Of a stretch of DNA of 64,000 bases, positions 34,336 to 45,714 are shown one piece after another. The stretch is from Flavobacterium indicum GPTSA100-9 = DSM 17447 (GTDB lineage Bacteria; Bacteroidota; Bacteroidia; Flavobacteriales; Flavobacteriaceae). The notes beneath the pieces are model-generated. The model worked only from the letters and a program-made list of their open reading frames with translations, was not told where the DNA came from and did no database searches. The position numbers were made by a program, and so were the translations under genes. Position 1 is the stretch's first letter. Every line of letters begins with the position of its first letter. The stretch is from NCBI RefSeq assembly GCF_000455605.1, contig NC_017025.1, forward strand, positions 1,922,001-1,986,000. The letters are read 5' to 3'.

Positions 34336-34893
34336 ATGTTTGACCAATTAACTGATCTAGTAAAACAATTTGGTGGAGAAGCTGTCGTAAATAATTCAGC
34401 TGTACCTAATGAGCAAAATGATGCGGTAATGAATGAAGCGAGTTCTTCTATTTTATCTGGTTTAAAAGACATGGTAGCTAGTGGAAATGTTTCTGATTTA
34501 GCCGGTTTGTTAAACGGACAATCTGCTATAGACATGAATAATCCGGTGGTTCAAGAATTAGCCAATAAGGTAACCGGAAATTTGGGGGAAAAATTTGGAC
34601 TTTCTAATGAAGCCGCAGGAAGTGTTGCTGGTGGATTAATTCCACAAGTATTAGGTGGACTATTGAATAAAGCAAAAGATCCTAATCAACCTGGATTTAA
34701 TATGAGCGACTTAGTTGCTTCAATTTCTGGAGGTCAAGGCGGTGGTTTACTAGACATGGTTTCTTCTGTAGGAAGTCAATTTGGATTAGACCAAGATGGT
34801 GATGGTAAAGTTGGTATGAGTGATGTAACAGAAATGGTTTCAAAAAAATCAGGTGGTCTTGGTGGATTACTTGGCAAACTTTTCGGAAAATAA
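34336..34893 (+). CDS. DUF937-like protein with EF-hand-like loop
   Basis: The 185-residue protein has a DUF937-type helical region rich in glycine and alanine (GLIPQVLGGLLNKAKDPNQPG) and near the C-terminus a loop DQDGDGKVGMSD that fits a calcium-binding EF-hand or dockerin-like loop. A glycine-rich tail (SGGLGGLLGKLFGK) ends it. There is no signal peptide. The role is unknown; related proteins include YidB. It follows serA by 45 bases and precedes a terminator. Confidence 0.78.
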   Translation: MFDQLTDLVKQFGGEAVVNNSAVPNEQNDAVMNEASSSILSGLKDMVASGNVSDLAGLLNGQSAIDMNNPVVQELANKVTGNLGEKFGLSNEAAGSVAGGLIPQVLGGLLNKAKDPNQPGFNMSDLVASISGGQGGGLLDMVSSVGSQFGLDQDGDGKVGMSDVTEMVSKKSGGLGGLLGKLFGK

Positions 34894-34911
34894 AATCAAC
34901 AAATAAAAGTT

Positions 34912-34941
34912 AAAAAGCATCGATTTATCGGTGCTTTTTTT
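34912..34941 (+). terminator. Terminator after the DUF937 gene
   Basis: AAAAAGCATCGA (34912-34923) pairs with TCGGTGCTTTTT (34928-34939) with one G-U pair and a 4-base loop, followed by more T. Confidence 0.85.
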
Positions 34942-34965
34942 TACCTTTATGGCTCATAAATAGAT

Positions 34966-35388
34966 ATGTCTAAACTATTTTTCATAGGGACCATATTGTT
35001 TACACTAGTTTTTTCTTGTCAATCGAATAAAAATTTTTCGTCCGATAACAATCAAAAATTAACTAGTGACACCATTCGTATTGTCAATGAAGAATTAGAT
35101 TATGAAGTCATTATCATTGATGGAGGATTTACATCTTGGTTTAATTCTTATGCAAGACCAAGAGGATTTTATACCCAAGAATATTTGGAAACAAGAAATC
35201 GTTTTTGGGTTTTAGAGTGGAATAATCGTTCTAGAAATCCTAAATTAATGCATCTTTATGAAATGCCCATCAATTATGAATCAACGATTAATTATGGTTT
35301 TGAAGTAAATTATATGTTGTACAACTATTTAGTTTATTTTCAAATGACCAATAAACAACAATTAGGCGGTTTCCCTGCTCGAATATAA
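34966..35388 (+). CDS. DUF6146-like lipoprotein
   Basis: The 140-residue protein has a lipoprotein signal (MSKLFFIGTILFTLVFSC; lipidated Cys18). The mature region, DYEVIIIDGGFTSWFNSY, FYTQEYLETRNRFWVLEWNNR and INYGFEVNYMLYNYLVYF, resembles the DUF6146 family of Bacteroidota. Function is unknown. It starts 25 bases after the DUF937 terminator, and its stop is one base before the next ATG. Confidence 0.82.
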   Translation: MSKLFFIGTILFTLVFSCQSNKNFSSDNNQKLTSDTIRIVNEELDYEVIIIDGGFTSWFNSYARPRGFYTQEYLETRNRFWVLEWNNRSRNPKLMHLYEMPINYESTINYGFEVNYMLYNYLVYFQMTNKQQLGGFPARI

Positions 35389-35389
35389 A

Positions 35390-35701
35390 ATGAATAAATT
35401 AAAAGAACGCTGGAACATTCAAAGTAATTTTCAGTTATTTATAATTCTTTTGGTATTTGCAATTACAGGCTCTACTTCTGCTCTAATTGCAAAGCCACTA
35501 TTAACTTTATTAGGTATAACTAAAGAAAGCGTTGGATTGTGGTTCTATTATCCTTTGTACATTATAATTATTTTACCTATTTATAAAATATTATTGTTAA
35601 TCATTGGAACATTAGCAGGCCAACACTATTTCTTCTTAAACTTTATCAAGAAGATGTTAAATAGAATGGGATTAGGTTTTTTATTTAAAAATAACGAATA
35701 A
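35390..35701 (+). CDS. DUF6787-like membrane protein
   Basis: A 103-residue protein with two or three membrane helices and a C-terminal segment KKMLNRMGLGFLFKNNE. It resembles the DUF6787 family, usually found next to the DUF6146 lipoprotein in Flavobacteriaceae. The start is one base after that gene's stop, so the two are probably translated from one message. Function is unknown. Confidence 0.8.
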   Translation: MNKLKERWNIQSNFQLFIILLVFAITGSTSALIAKPLLTLLGITKESVGLWFYYPLYIIIILPIYKILLLIIGTLAGQHYFFLNFIKKMLNRMGLGFLFKNNE

Positions 35702-35751
35702 TTAGATAAAAATACTTTTAACTTCTGCGTCTTAACTTCTAACTTTTATCG

Positions 35752-35759
35752 TATTTTTG
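35752..35759 (+). promoter_or_regulatory. -7 box (TATTTTTG) of uvrA
   Basis: TATTTTTG fits TAnnTTTG and ends 19 bases before the ATG at 35779. Upstream is a run of AACTTCT/AACTTTT words (35717-35747) instead of a clear -33 TTG. Confidence 0.6.
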
Positions 35760-35778
35760 CAAAAATGCACCTATTGCT

Positions 35779-38610
35779 ATGCAACATTCTGAAGAAACCA
35801 TTGAAATTATTGGCGCTCGTGCCCATAACTTAAAAAATATAGACGTTACCATTCCTCGTGAAAAGCTTGTAGTAATTACAGGATTATCGGGTTCAGGAAA
35901 ATCATCTTTAGCATTTGACACTATTTATGCAGAAGGTCAACGTAGGTATATTGAAACTTTTTCAGCTTATGCCCGTCAGTTTTTAGGTGGATTAGAACGT
36001 CCGGATGTTGATAAAATTGATGGTTTATCACCCGTAATTGCAATTGAACAAAAAACGACCAATAAGAGCCCGCGCTCTACTGTAGGAACTATTACCGAAA
36101 TTTATGATTTTCTTCGTCTATTATACGCTAGAGCTGCAGATGCATTTAGTTATAATACGGGTGAAAAAATGGTTTCGTATTCCGACGACCAAATCAAAGA
36201 GTTAATTTACACTGAATTTGACGGCAAAAGAATCAACATTCTTGCGCCAGTAGTTCGCTCAAGAAAAGGACACTACCGTGAATTATTTGAGCAAATTGCC
36301 AAACAAGGTTTTCTAAAAGTCCGAGTTGATGGCGAAATTCGCGATTTAGATTACGGAATGAAAGTGGATCGTTACAAAACCCACGATATTGAGATTGTAA
36401 TTGATCGTATAGCCGTAAAACAAGACGAGGACACCGATAAAAGAATTACCGAAGCAATCAAAGTGGCCATGCATCATGGTGACGATATTTTAATGGTAAT
36501 AGAGCATGAAAGCAACGAGGTTCGTTTTTACAGTCGAAGCTTAATGTGTCCGACTTCAGGAATCTCTTACCCGAGTCCGGAACCTAATAATTTTTCATTC
36601 AATTCACCAAAAGGAGCTTGTCCAAGTTGTAACGGACTTGGTGTAGTGAATGAAATCAACCTCAATAAAATCATCCCCAATCCAAAAACTTCAATAAAAA
36701 ATGGCGGTTTTGCTCCCTTAGGCGAACAAAAAAGCACTTGGATTTTTAAACAATTGGAACTGATTGGAGAAAAATTCGGATTTAAATTATCCGATCCAAT
36801 TGAAAGTATTCCTGCTGAAGCCATGGACATGATTTTGAATGGTGGAAATGAAAAATTTTCGGTAGTTTCCAAAGTAATGGGAATTACCAAAGATTATAAG
36901 ATTGATTTTGAAGGTATTTCGAATTTTATAAAAAATCAGTACGAACAATCCGATTCACAAAGCATTAAACGTTGGGCAAAAGAATTCATGGATGAAAATG
37001 AATGTTCGGCTTGTGGAGGTTCTCGATTAAGAAAAGAATCGTTGTATTTTAAATTAAATGATAAAAGTATAGGCGATTTGGTTCAAATGGATGTGGTTGA
37101 ATTGGCCCAATGGTTCCATGATTTACCGAATCATATTTCTGAAAAACAGCAAGTTATAGCAACTGAAATTCTGAAAGAAATCAACGCTAGAATAAGTTTT
37201 TTATTGGATGTTGGATTAGACTACTTAAATTTAAATAGAAGTTCAAAAACCTTGTCCGGTGGTGAAGCCCAACGTATTCGATTAGCGACACAAATTGGTT
37301 CACAATTAGTTGGTGTATTGTATATTTTAGACGAGCCTAGTATTGGATTACATCAACGAGATAACGAACGATTAATCAAATCATTAGAAAGTTTACGAGA
37401 TATTGGAAATTCAGTTTTAGTAGTTGAACACGACAAAGACATGATTGAACGTGCCGATCACGTAATTGATATCGGTCCGAAAGCAGGTCGTTTTGGTGGA
37501 CAAATCATCAGTCAGGGAACTCCAAAAGAGTTGTTGAAAGAAAACACTATTACTGCGCAATACATCAGCGGTAAAATGCAAATTGAGATTCCGACAGAGA
37601 GAAGAATCGGAAATGGTAAATCTTTAAAACTGACGGGGGCAACCGGTAACAACTTAAAAAATGTATCGGTAGAATTTCCATTAGGCACCATGATTTGTGT
37701 TACAGGTGTTTCAGGAAGTGGCAAATCAACTTTAATTAATGAAACCCTTTATCCCATATTGAATACACATTTCTATAATGCAGTAAAAAAACCACAGCCT
37801 TATAAGAAAATAGAAGGATTGGAGCATATTGATAAAGTAATTGATATCGACCAAAGTCCGATTGGTAGAACACCAAGAAGTAACCCTGCAACCTATACGG
37901 ATGTATTTTCAGAAATTAGAAGTTTATTTACTCAAACGCCAGAAGCCATGATTCGTGGTTACAAACCGGGACGATTTAGTTTTAATGTTTCTGGTGGCCG
38001 ATGTGAAACTTGTGAAGGAAGTGGCGTTCGAACTATTGAAATGAGTTTTTTACCCGATGTATATGTAGAATGTGAAACTTGTCAAGGCAAACGATTCAAT
38101 AGAGAAACATTAGAAATACGATACAAAGGAAAATCAATTTCAGATGTTTTAAACATGACTGTAGATGAAGCGGTTGATTTTTTTGAAAATATTCCCAAAA
38201 TTTACCGAAAAGTAAAAACTATTCAAGATGTTGGATTGGGTTATATTACACTAGGACAACAAAGTACTACCTTATCTGGTGGGGAAGCCCAACGCATCAA
38301 ATTAGCTACTGAATTATCTAAAAAAGATACTGGAAATACATTTTATATTTTAGACGAACCTACAACAGGTTTACATTTTGAAGACATTCGTATATTAATG
38401 GATGTTATCAATAAATTAGTAGAAAAAGGCAATACTGTGGTAATCATTGAGCATAATTTAGATGTAATAAAATTAGCTGATTACATTATTGATATTGGTC
38501 CTGAAGGTGGTAAAGGCGGCGGAACAGTGGTTTGCTCTGGCACACCAGAGGAAGTAATAAAAAATAAAAAGAGTCATACTGCGTTGTTTTTGAAAAAAGA
38601 GTTATCATAA
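35779..38610 (+). CDS. uvrA: Excinuclease ABC subunit A
   Basis: The 943-residue protein has two ABC ATPase modules. Walker A sites are GLSGSGKSS and GVSGSGKST, signatures are TLSGGEAQRIRLA and TLSGGEAQRIKLA, and Walker B is ILDEPS/ILDEPT. Zinc sites are seen as CPSCNGLG, CSACGGSR, CETCEGSG and CETCQGKRF. It is full length and recognises bulky DNA lesions with UvrB in nucleotide excision repair. UvrB and UvrC are not in the window. A lipoprotein esterase gene follows after 15 bases. Confidence 0.97.
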   Translation: MQHSEETIEIIGARAHNLKNIDVTIPREKLVVITGLSGSGKSSLAFDTIYAEGQRRYIETFSAYARQFLGGLERPDVDKIDGLSPVIAIEQKTTNKSPRSTVGTITEIYDFLRLLYARAADAFSYNTGEKMVSYSDDQIKELIYTEFDGKRINILAPVVRSRKGHYRELFEQIAKQGFLKVRVDGEIRDLDYGMKVDRYKTHDIEIVIDRIAVKQDEDTDKRITEAIKVAMHHGDDILMVIEHESNEVRFYSRSLMCPTSGISYPSPEPNNFSFNSPKGACPSCNGLGVVNEINLNKIIPNPKTSIKNGGFAPLGEQKSTWIFKQLELIGEKFGFKLSDPIESIPAEAMDMILNGGNEKFSVVSKVMGITKDYKIDFEGISNFIKNQYEQSDSQSIKRWAKEFMDENECSACGGSRLRKESLYFKLNDKSIGDLVQMDVVELAQWFHDLPNHISEKQQVIATEILKEINARISFLLDVGLDYLNLNRSSKTLSGGEAQRIRLATQIGSQLVGVLYILDEPSIGLHQRDNERLIKSLESLRDIGNSVLVVEHDKDMIERADHVIDIGPKAGRFGGQIISQGTPKELLKENTITAQYISGKMQIEIPTERRIGNGKSLKLTGATGNNLKNVSVEFPLGTMICVTGVSGSGKSTLINETLYPILNTHFYNAVKKPQPYKKIEGLEHIDKVIDIDQSPIGRTPRSNPATYTDVFSEIRSLFTQTPEAMIRGYKPGRFSFNVSGGRCETCEGSGVRTIEMSFLPDVYVECETCQGKRFNRETLEIRYKGKSISDVLNMTVDEAVDFFENIPKIYRKVKTIQDVGLGYITLGQQSTTLSGGEAQRIKLATELSKKDTGNTFYILDEPTTGLHFEDIRILMDVINKLVEKGNTVVIIEHNLDVIKLADYIIDIGPEGGKGGGTVVCSGTPEEVIKNKKSHTALFLKKELS

Positions 38611-38625
38611 ATAATTAATTATAGA

Positions 38626-39459
38626 ATGACAAAAAACATATTTGCTTTACTAATTTTAATGCTTTTTATTTCTTGTAAATCGAATAAAAGTATAGTAGAG
38701 TCGCATTCAAAATATTTCACTGATTCCATTTACAGTAAATCTTTATCTGAATATAGAAAACATAATATTTATTTACCAAAAAATTTTAATTCATCAGAAA
38801 GCTATCCCATAGTATATGCTACTGATGGATTTACTATTAAAGAAAATTCTTTTTTGAAGAAAAATTTAGATTCATTAATTGAAAATAATATAATTAGACC
38901 AATAATTTTTGTAGAAAGTCATTGTAATACGAAAATCGCGGATAGTTCAGGTACTTTTGGTAATGGTAAAAAAATCTATAATAAATACAGATATTTCGAA
39001 TATGTTGAAAAACAAACAAATGATTCAATTTTATCAAAAAGATTTGATAATCATATGAATTATTTTAAAAATGAAATGATTACTCATATTGAAAAACAAC
39101 TGAATCAACAATCCTCCAAAACAAATAGGTATTTTTATGGTTTTTCCAATGGTGCTGATTTTGGTATTAGCTTGCTTAATTATCAAACTAACATTATTGG
39201 AACTTATCTTTGTTTTTCTGCAGTAGGAATGAATTCTGCAAAAAAATGGACAACAGATAAAAAGCATCCAAATTTATATATTGTATACGGTACTAAAGAA
39301 GGAGATTGGGTGAAAAATGAAAATGAATTTATGAGAAAAGTTTATAATGATTCATCATCTTTTATTTCCATAAAAACTTTCGATGGTGGACATGATTATC
39401 GAATGTGGAATAATGAACTAATAAAATTATTGACAAAATTATTTTCAACAAATAAATAA
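38626..39459 (+). CDS. Lipoprotein alpha/beta hydrolase, esterase-like
   Basis: This 277-residue protein has a lipoprotein signal (LLILMLFISC) and the layout of the putative esterase (EstD/Fes-like) family: HNIYLPKNFNSSESYPIVYATDG, nucleophile elbow GFSNGADFG and a catalytic histidine in FDGGHDYRMWN. It is expected to sit in the envelope and may hydrolyse esters such as siderophore or acyl compounds; the substrate is not evident. It follows uvrA by 15 bases and may share its transcript. Confidence 0.82.
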   Translation: MTKNIFALLILMLFISCKSNKSIVESHSKYFTDSIYSKSLSEYRKHNIYLPKNFNSSESYPIVYATDGFTIKENSFLKKNLDSLIENNIIRPIIFVESHCNTKIADSSGTFGNGKKIYNKYRYFEYVEKQTNDSILSKRFDNHMNYFKNEMITHIEKQLNQQSSKTNRYFYGFSNGADFGISLLNYQTNIIGTYLCFSAVGMNSAKKWTTDKKHPNLYIVYGTKEGDWVKNENEFMRKVYNDSSSFISIKTFDGGHDYRMWNNELIKLLTKLFSTNK

Positions 39460-39561
39460 ATAAATAGTATCTTAGCGACCTAATTACTTCACACAACAAC
39501 ACTGCTATTATTTTATTATTAACCTTACTAGTTTGTTATATTACAAATTAAAACATTTATT

Positions 39562-40287
39562 ATGGCAGCAGATCAATATCAAAATGATGATGAAAGAATC
39601 CAAGATAAGTTAAAACAAAAAACTTGGAATGAAATTAGAACCAATGACTCATGGGCTATATTTAAAATCATGTCCGAATTTGTAAATGGATATGAAGCCA
39701 TGGGACGAATTGGACCTTGTGTATCAATATTTGGTTCAGCTAGAACGAAACCAGAAGACAAATATTATTTATTAGCCGAAAAAATTGCCTATAAAATCAG
39801 TAAAGCAGGTTACGGTGTCATCACTGGAGGTGGACCTGGAATTATGGAAGCCGGAAATAAAGGTGCTCACTTTGGAGGTGGAACCTCTGTTGGATTAAAC
39901 ATTGAATTGCCATTTGAACAACATTTTAATCCTTATATTGACAGAGATAAAAACCTAAATTTTGATTATTTTTTCGTTAGAAAAGTAATGTTTGTTAAAT
40001 ATTCACAAGGATTTGTAGTAATGCCGGGTGGATTTGGAACGCTAGACGAAATGTTTGAAGCTATTACCTTAATTCAAACCAAGAAAATTGCTAAATTCCC
40101 TATTATTTTAGTAGGAAGAGAATTTTGGACTGGATTGTTAGATTGGATTCAAAGTGTAATCATCGACCAATTTAAAAATGCAAGTCCGGAAGACATGAAT
40201 TTATTTAAAATTGTGGATACAGAAGATGAAGTTGTTGAAGCTTTAGATAATTTCTACAAAAAATACAACTTATCGCCAAACTTCTAA
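39562..40287 (+). CDS. LOG family protein (TIGR00730)
   Basis: The 241-residue Rossmann-like protein has both LOG motifs: GGGPGIMEAGNKGA and PGGFGTLDE, with CVSIFGSARTKPED at the start. LOG proteins release free cytokinin bases from nucleoside monophosphates in plants; in bacteria they act as nucleoside-monophosphate phosphoribohydrolases of uncertain role. An N-terminal extension of about 45 residues is longer than in minimal LOG proteins but is common in this group. It is a single gene with a terminator. Confidence 0.93.
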   Translation: MAADQYQNDDERIQDKLKQKTWNEIRTNDSWAIFKIMSEFVNGYEAMGRIGPCVSIFGSARTKPEDKYYLLAEKIAYKISKAGYGVITGGGPGIMEAGNKGAHFGGGTSVGLNIELPFEQHFNPYIDRDKNLNFDYFFVRKVMFVKYSQGFVVMPGGFGTLDEMFEAITLIQTKKIAKFPIILVGREFWTGLLDWIQSVIIDQFKNASPEDMNLFKIVDTEDEVVEALDNFYKKYNLSPNF

Positions 40288-40293
40288 TAAAAC

Positions 40294-40323
40294 AAAAATC
40301 CCAATTACTTAATTGGGATTTTT
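40294..40323. terminator. Bidirectional terminator
   Basis: AAAAATCCCAATTA (40294-40307) and TAATTGGGATTTTT (40310-40323) are perfect inverted repeats. They lie between the convergent LOG and DUF6588-like genes. Confidence 0.9.
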
Positions 40324-40327
40324 TTAT

Positions 40328-41335
40328 TTAGTTTACTTTATATTGAATGCCTATATTTCCATTCATAAATTTACCAAAAGCAAAAGAAGTAACTACATTA
40401 AATCTTTTAATTTGATAATTGGCAGCCACTTCACCTACATAATTTATTTTATCTTTCTCAATAGTATCCAATAACTTATTAATAGTTGATTGAATAGGAA
40501 AAACATTTTCAATCGTGCCTTTTTCTCCAGAAACTTTGTAATTGAATTTACTAGTATTACAAATAAAACTTCCTATGATTTCAACTTTTCCTACTTGTTT
40601 AGAACCAGATAATTGAAAATGAAAAGTATCAACTAACCCGTTAATTTGATTGATGCCTAAACTCCCAAAATTGGTATTAATATCTAAAAAATCAAAACTA
40701 ATGTCTTCTTTTGAATAATAAGCTAATGCAGAAAAATAGATATTTCTACTTTCCAATTTTGGAAAATACTGACTTAAATTATGCTTAAGTCCATAACCAT
40801 ACACTTGATAATACCCTTTTTTTAATTTGGTATTTGTTGATGTTCTGGTTAGTAACTCTGTTCCAAATGGTAAGGCTAAATTAATATCTAAATAAGGATA
40901 AACCACTAACTGTTGATTAATACCTTGGGGAGTTTTCAATCTTATTTGTTGACCATCAAGATCTCCAACTAAGTAAATTTGATTGTCATTTCCCATTGCT
41001 GTAGGAACAGTTGCCGAAGTAGCCCCATTTTCTATTTGAAAAAATTTAAAATCAGAATTATTAATTACAAAAGTTCTATCAGTTTTAGGGACATTGAACA
41101 TATTAACATTTATTCCCATGGATAAATCCCACGTTTTCCTTTTTTTATTTGAATGGTTCCAGGCACCTGAAGCTTGATAAACGGCACCATCTGTAGCGGG
41201 AATTATGTATTGTTTAGAATAAAATAGGGCATCTTCTAAAAGATACCCTACTTGCTGTAATTGATTAATTGTTTGTGCCTTCCCATTATAATAAGAAGCT
41301 AAAACGATTATTGAAAAAATTATTTTTTTTAACAT
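40328..41335 (-). CDS. DUF6588-like outer-membrane protein
   Basis: The 335-residue protein begins with a signal peptide (MLKKIIFSIIVLASYYNGKAQ) and continues with amphipathic beta strands, ending NGNIGIQYKVN like an outer-membrane barrel. It probably belongs to the DUF6588 family of Bacteroidota. The frame extends upstream into gyrB, but the ATG at 41335, one base after the gyrB stop, starts the signal peptide. Translation is therefore likely coupled to gyrB. Function is unknown. Confidence 0.75.
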   Translation of the reverse strand: MLKKIIFSIIVLASYYNGKAQTINQLQQVGYLLEDALFYSKQYIIPATDGAVYQASGAWNHSNKKRKTWDLSMGINVNMFNVPKTDRTFVINNSDFKFFQIENGATSATVPTAMGNDNQIYLVGDLDGQQIRLKTPQGINQQLVVYPYLDINLALPFGTELLTRTSTNTKLKKGYYQVYGYGLKHNLSQYFPKLESRNIYFSALAYYSKEDISFDFLDINTNFGSLGINQINGLVDTFHFQLSGSKQVGKVEIIGSFICNTSKFNYKVSGEKGTIENVFPIQSTINKLLDTIEKDKINYVGEVAANYQIKRFNVVTSFAFGKFMNGNIGIQYKVN

Positions 41336-41336
41336 A

Positions 41337-43304
<1,968 letters not shown>

Positions 43305-43312
43305 CTAACGAG

Positions 43313-43320
43313 CAAATATA
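43313..43320 (-). promoter_or_regulatory. -7 box of gyrB
   Basis: TATATTTG on the minus strand fits TAnnTTTG, 35 bases before the gyrB ATG. The nearest upstream TTG is 24 bases away, slightly beyond the usual range. Confidence 0.5.
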
Positions 43321-43435
43321 ATCAATTCAAACCTAATTTCTAAACAAAATACCACCGATAACTGATAAGTTTTCAACAAAATAATTTAACAATTGATACA
43401 CTTTAATTTAGCATTCTAGATGTGTTTTAAAAAAG

Positions 43436-43469
43436 AAAATACGCTAGCAATTGCTCACTAACGTATTTT
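43436..43469 (-). terminator. Terminator of asnB
   Basis: AAAATACG-C-TAG (43436-43447) pairs with CTA-A-CGTATTTT (43458-43469) with one internal mismatch. On the minus strand T-rich sequence follows. Confidence 0.65.
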
Positions 43470-43495
43470 ACAAACAAACCACTATTTACGAAAAA

Positions 43496-45112
43496 CTAAA
43501 CTCGTACTTTCTCTAGGGCAATTGAGGTATCTGCCTCCACGTGAGCAGCGTTTGCTCTTCCACTTGGATCTAGATTCTCTTGCCATTTTGGAATCCACTT
43601 TCTTACCGTTTGTGCGGCACTTTGTTGTGGATAAAATTTATGAAATATACTTCTATAAAAAAAGGCTTCTTTCGTTACAGGCGTATTATAAGGGTATAAC
43701 AATTCTGCTTTTGCAAAATCTTCATCTGAAACCTGCTCAGTGCAATACTCTATTAAAGTATCAATCCAATTGTATCCTACTCCATCTGAGAATTGTTCTT
43801 TTTGTCTCCATAAAACTTCTTCTGGCAAATAAGGCCTTTCTGGAGTATCAAACGCTTTTCTTAAAATATATTTTTCAATTCCGTCATAAGTCTTAGGTTG
43901 CTTTTCTTCGGGCTTTATATTCATAGCCACTTCTAAAAAAGCTTTATCTAAAAATGGCACTCTTGCCTCTAATCCATGCGCCATGGTTGATTTATCTGCT
44001 CGCAACAAATCGGCTGTAAATAATTTTTGCACTCTATCAATCGTTTCTCTTTGAAATTCCTGCGCAGATGGAGCGTTTCTAAAATACAAATAACCTCCAA
44101 AAATTTCGTCAGCTCCTTCTCCAGACAATACCATTTTTATTCCTCTATCGGTTATCGCTTTTGACAAAAAGTACATTGGTGTACTAGCTCTTACAGAAGT
44201 GACATCGTAAGTTTCTAAATGCCAAATTAATTTTTCTAAAATATCAATGCCTTGCGCAACAGTGAAAAACACTTCATGATGATCAGTTCCTATAAATTCA
44301 GCCACTTTTCTCGCAGCTAATAAATCAGGAGCTGTTTCATCTAAACCAATTGAAAAAGAGTGAATTTTTTGTCCTGAACTTTCGGTTAATCTACAAGCTA
44401 TAGATGAAATTAAGGAAGAATCTAAGCCACCTGATAATAAAACTCCAAAAGGAACATCTGCCATTAATCTTTTTTCTACAGCTTTTGTTAAAGTTGTTCG
44501 GATAGTTTGATAATCAACTTCTTCAATTGCTTTGGATTGGTCTTCCCATTTTGGATGATAATATTTTACAAACCCCGTTTTTTCAGTATAAAAATGACCT
44601 GGAGGAAAGGTTGAAAAAGTTGCACATTGATCAGCAATTGCTTTCATTTCCGAAGCAAAATAGGTTCTTCCTCTTTCATCAATTCCATAATACATAGGTT
44701 TCACTCCAAGAGGGTCTCTTGCTGCAATAAAATCATCTCCATCGATTACAACGAAAGCAAAAATTCCATCCAACATATTACAAAAATCGTAACCAAACTC
44801 TTCATACAAATGTACTATCACTTCAGAATCAGAAGTTGTTCTAAAAGTATGATTAGCCAATGTAGTAGCTCTTAATTGTTTGTGGTTATATATTTCACCA
44901 TTATGCACCATCCAAGCAGATGAAGTACCTTGAATAGGCTGTTTTCCCGTATGTAAATCAACAATTGATAAACGCTCATGAGCTAAAATATGACCTTTTT
45001 CCATAACATGGATATCACTTTCATCTGGCCCTCTGTGACTCATTCTCTTTGACAACTGTTTTACTAACGCTTCATCTTTTCCTTTCCCTATAATGGCTAA
45101 TATTCCGCACAT
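43496..45112 (-). CDS. asnB: Asparagine synthase B, glutamine-hydrolysing
   Basis: The 538-residue protein has an N-terminal Ntn glutaminase domain with the catalytic Cys2 (MCGILAIIG), RMSHRGPDES, HERLSIVDL and HNGEIYN. The synthetase domain has the PP-loop SGGLDSS and GEGADEIFGGY. It makes asparagine from aspartate, glutamine and ATP. It is full length and stands alone between gyrB and the TPR/beta-barrel operon. Confidence 0.95.
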   Translation of the reverse strand: MCGILAIIGKGKDEALVKQLSKRMSHRGPDESDIHVMEKGHILAHERLSIVDLHTGKQPIQGTSSAWMVHNGEIYNHKQLRATTLANHTFRTTSDSEVIVHLYEEFGYDFCNMLDGIFAFVVIDGDDFIAARDPLGVKPMYYGIDERGRTYFASEMKAIADQCATFSTFPPGHFYTEKTGFVKYYHPKWEDQSKAIEEVDYQTIRTTLTKAVEKRLMADVPFGVLLSGGLDSSLISSIACRLTESSGQKIHSFSIGLDETAPDLLAARKVAEFIGTDHHEVFFTVAQGIDILEKLIWHLETYDVTSVRASTPMYFLSKAITDRGIKMVLSGEGADEIFGGYLYFRNAPSAQEFQRETIDRVQKLFTADLLRADKSTMAHGLEARVPFLDKAFLEVAMNIKPEEKQPKTYDGIEKYILRKAFDTPERPYLPEEVLWRQKEQFSDGVGYNWIDTLIEYCTEQVSDEDFAKAELLYPYNTPVTKEAFFYRSIFHKFYPQQSAAQTVRKWIPKWQENLDPSGRANAAHVEADTSIALEKVRV

Positions 45113-45262
45113 AACTTTTTATTTTAATTATGAAGCAAAATTGAAGCTAAAAGTTATTTTTGAAAAGTTAAAAACAAATTTTGCTTTAATTATTAAACTT
45201 AAAATTAATTTTTAGAGTTATTTATAAAGTAAATCGATAAAATTCAGGTCAAAAACTTACAA

Positions 45263-45712
45263 TTATAAAATTTCTAGAATTTCATAGTGCACCTGATTCA
45301 TTTGAAAAGTATGTCCAATTTCTTGTCCCAGTAATTGTTCTCCTAATGGTGATTGTGGTGAAATTGAAAAAAAAGATTGATTATCAATTGTAATTTTAGG
45401 TAATGCTGTTGCAATTAAAACGATTAAATTGTTTGTTTTTACTAAACTTCCTAGCACTACTCTATCGGTTTGTTGATCTAAATCGATTTTGGTTACAACC
45501 TGTTTTTGTGTTAATGCTTCATTCAATTTTAGTGCAATTTTTTCTTGTTCAATATGCAATTTCGACAAGGTTGTTTCGTGTTTATCTCCTGCGGATGATT
45601 TGGCATCGTTTTGTGCATCTTCGGTTAACGAAGCGATTAAATCTTGATACACATCAATTTTATCTTGAAGTAAAACTTGATAATGGTTGATAATTTGATT
45701 TTTAATTGACAT
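45263..45712 (-). CDS. GreA/GreB-like transcription factor
   Basis: The 149-residue protein has an N-terminal coiled-coil region (about 1-75) and a C-terminal domain ending SPLGEQLLGQEIGHTF, the hallmark of GreA/GreB proteins that enter the RNA polymerase secondary channel. At the coiled-coil tip AGDKHET keeps an Asp and a Glu three residues apart (Asp43, Glu46), matching the GreA pair Asp41/Glu44. It may cleave backtracked RNA or act as a competitor such as Rnk or DksA. It starts 2 bases after the upstream gene and ends a four-gene envelope operon. Confidence 0.8.
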   Translation of the reverse strand: MSIKNQIINHYQVLLQDKIDVYQDLIASLTEDAQNDAKSSAGDKHETTLSKLHIEQEKIALKLNEALTQKQVVTKIDLDQQTDRVVLGSLVKTNNLIVLIATALPKITIDNQSFFSISPQSPLGEQLLGQEIGHTFQMNQVHYEILEIL

Positions 45713-45714
45713 GA

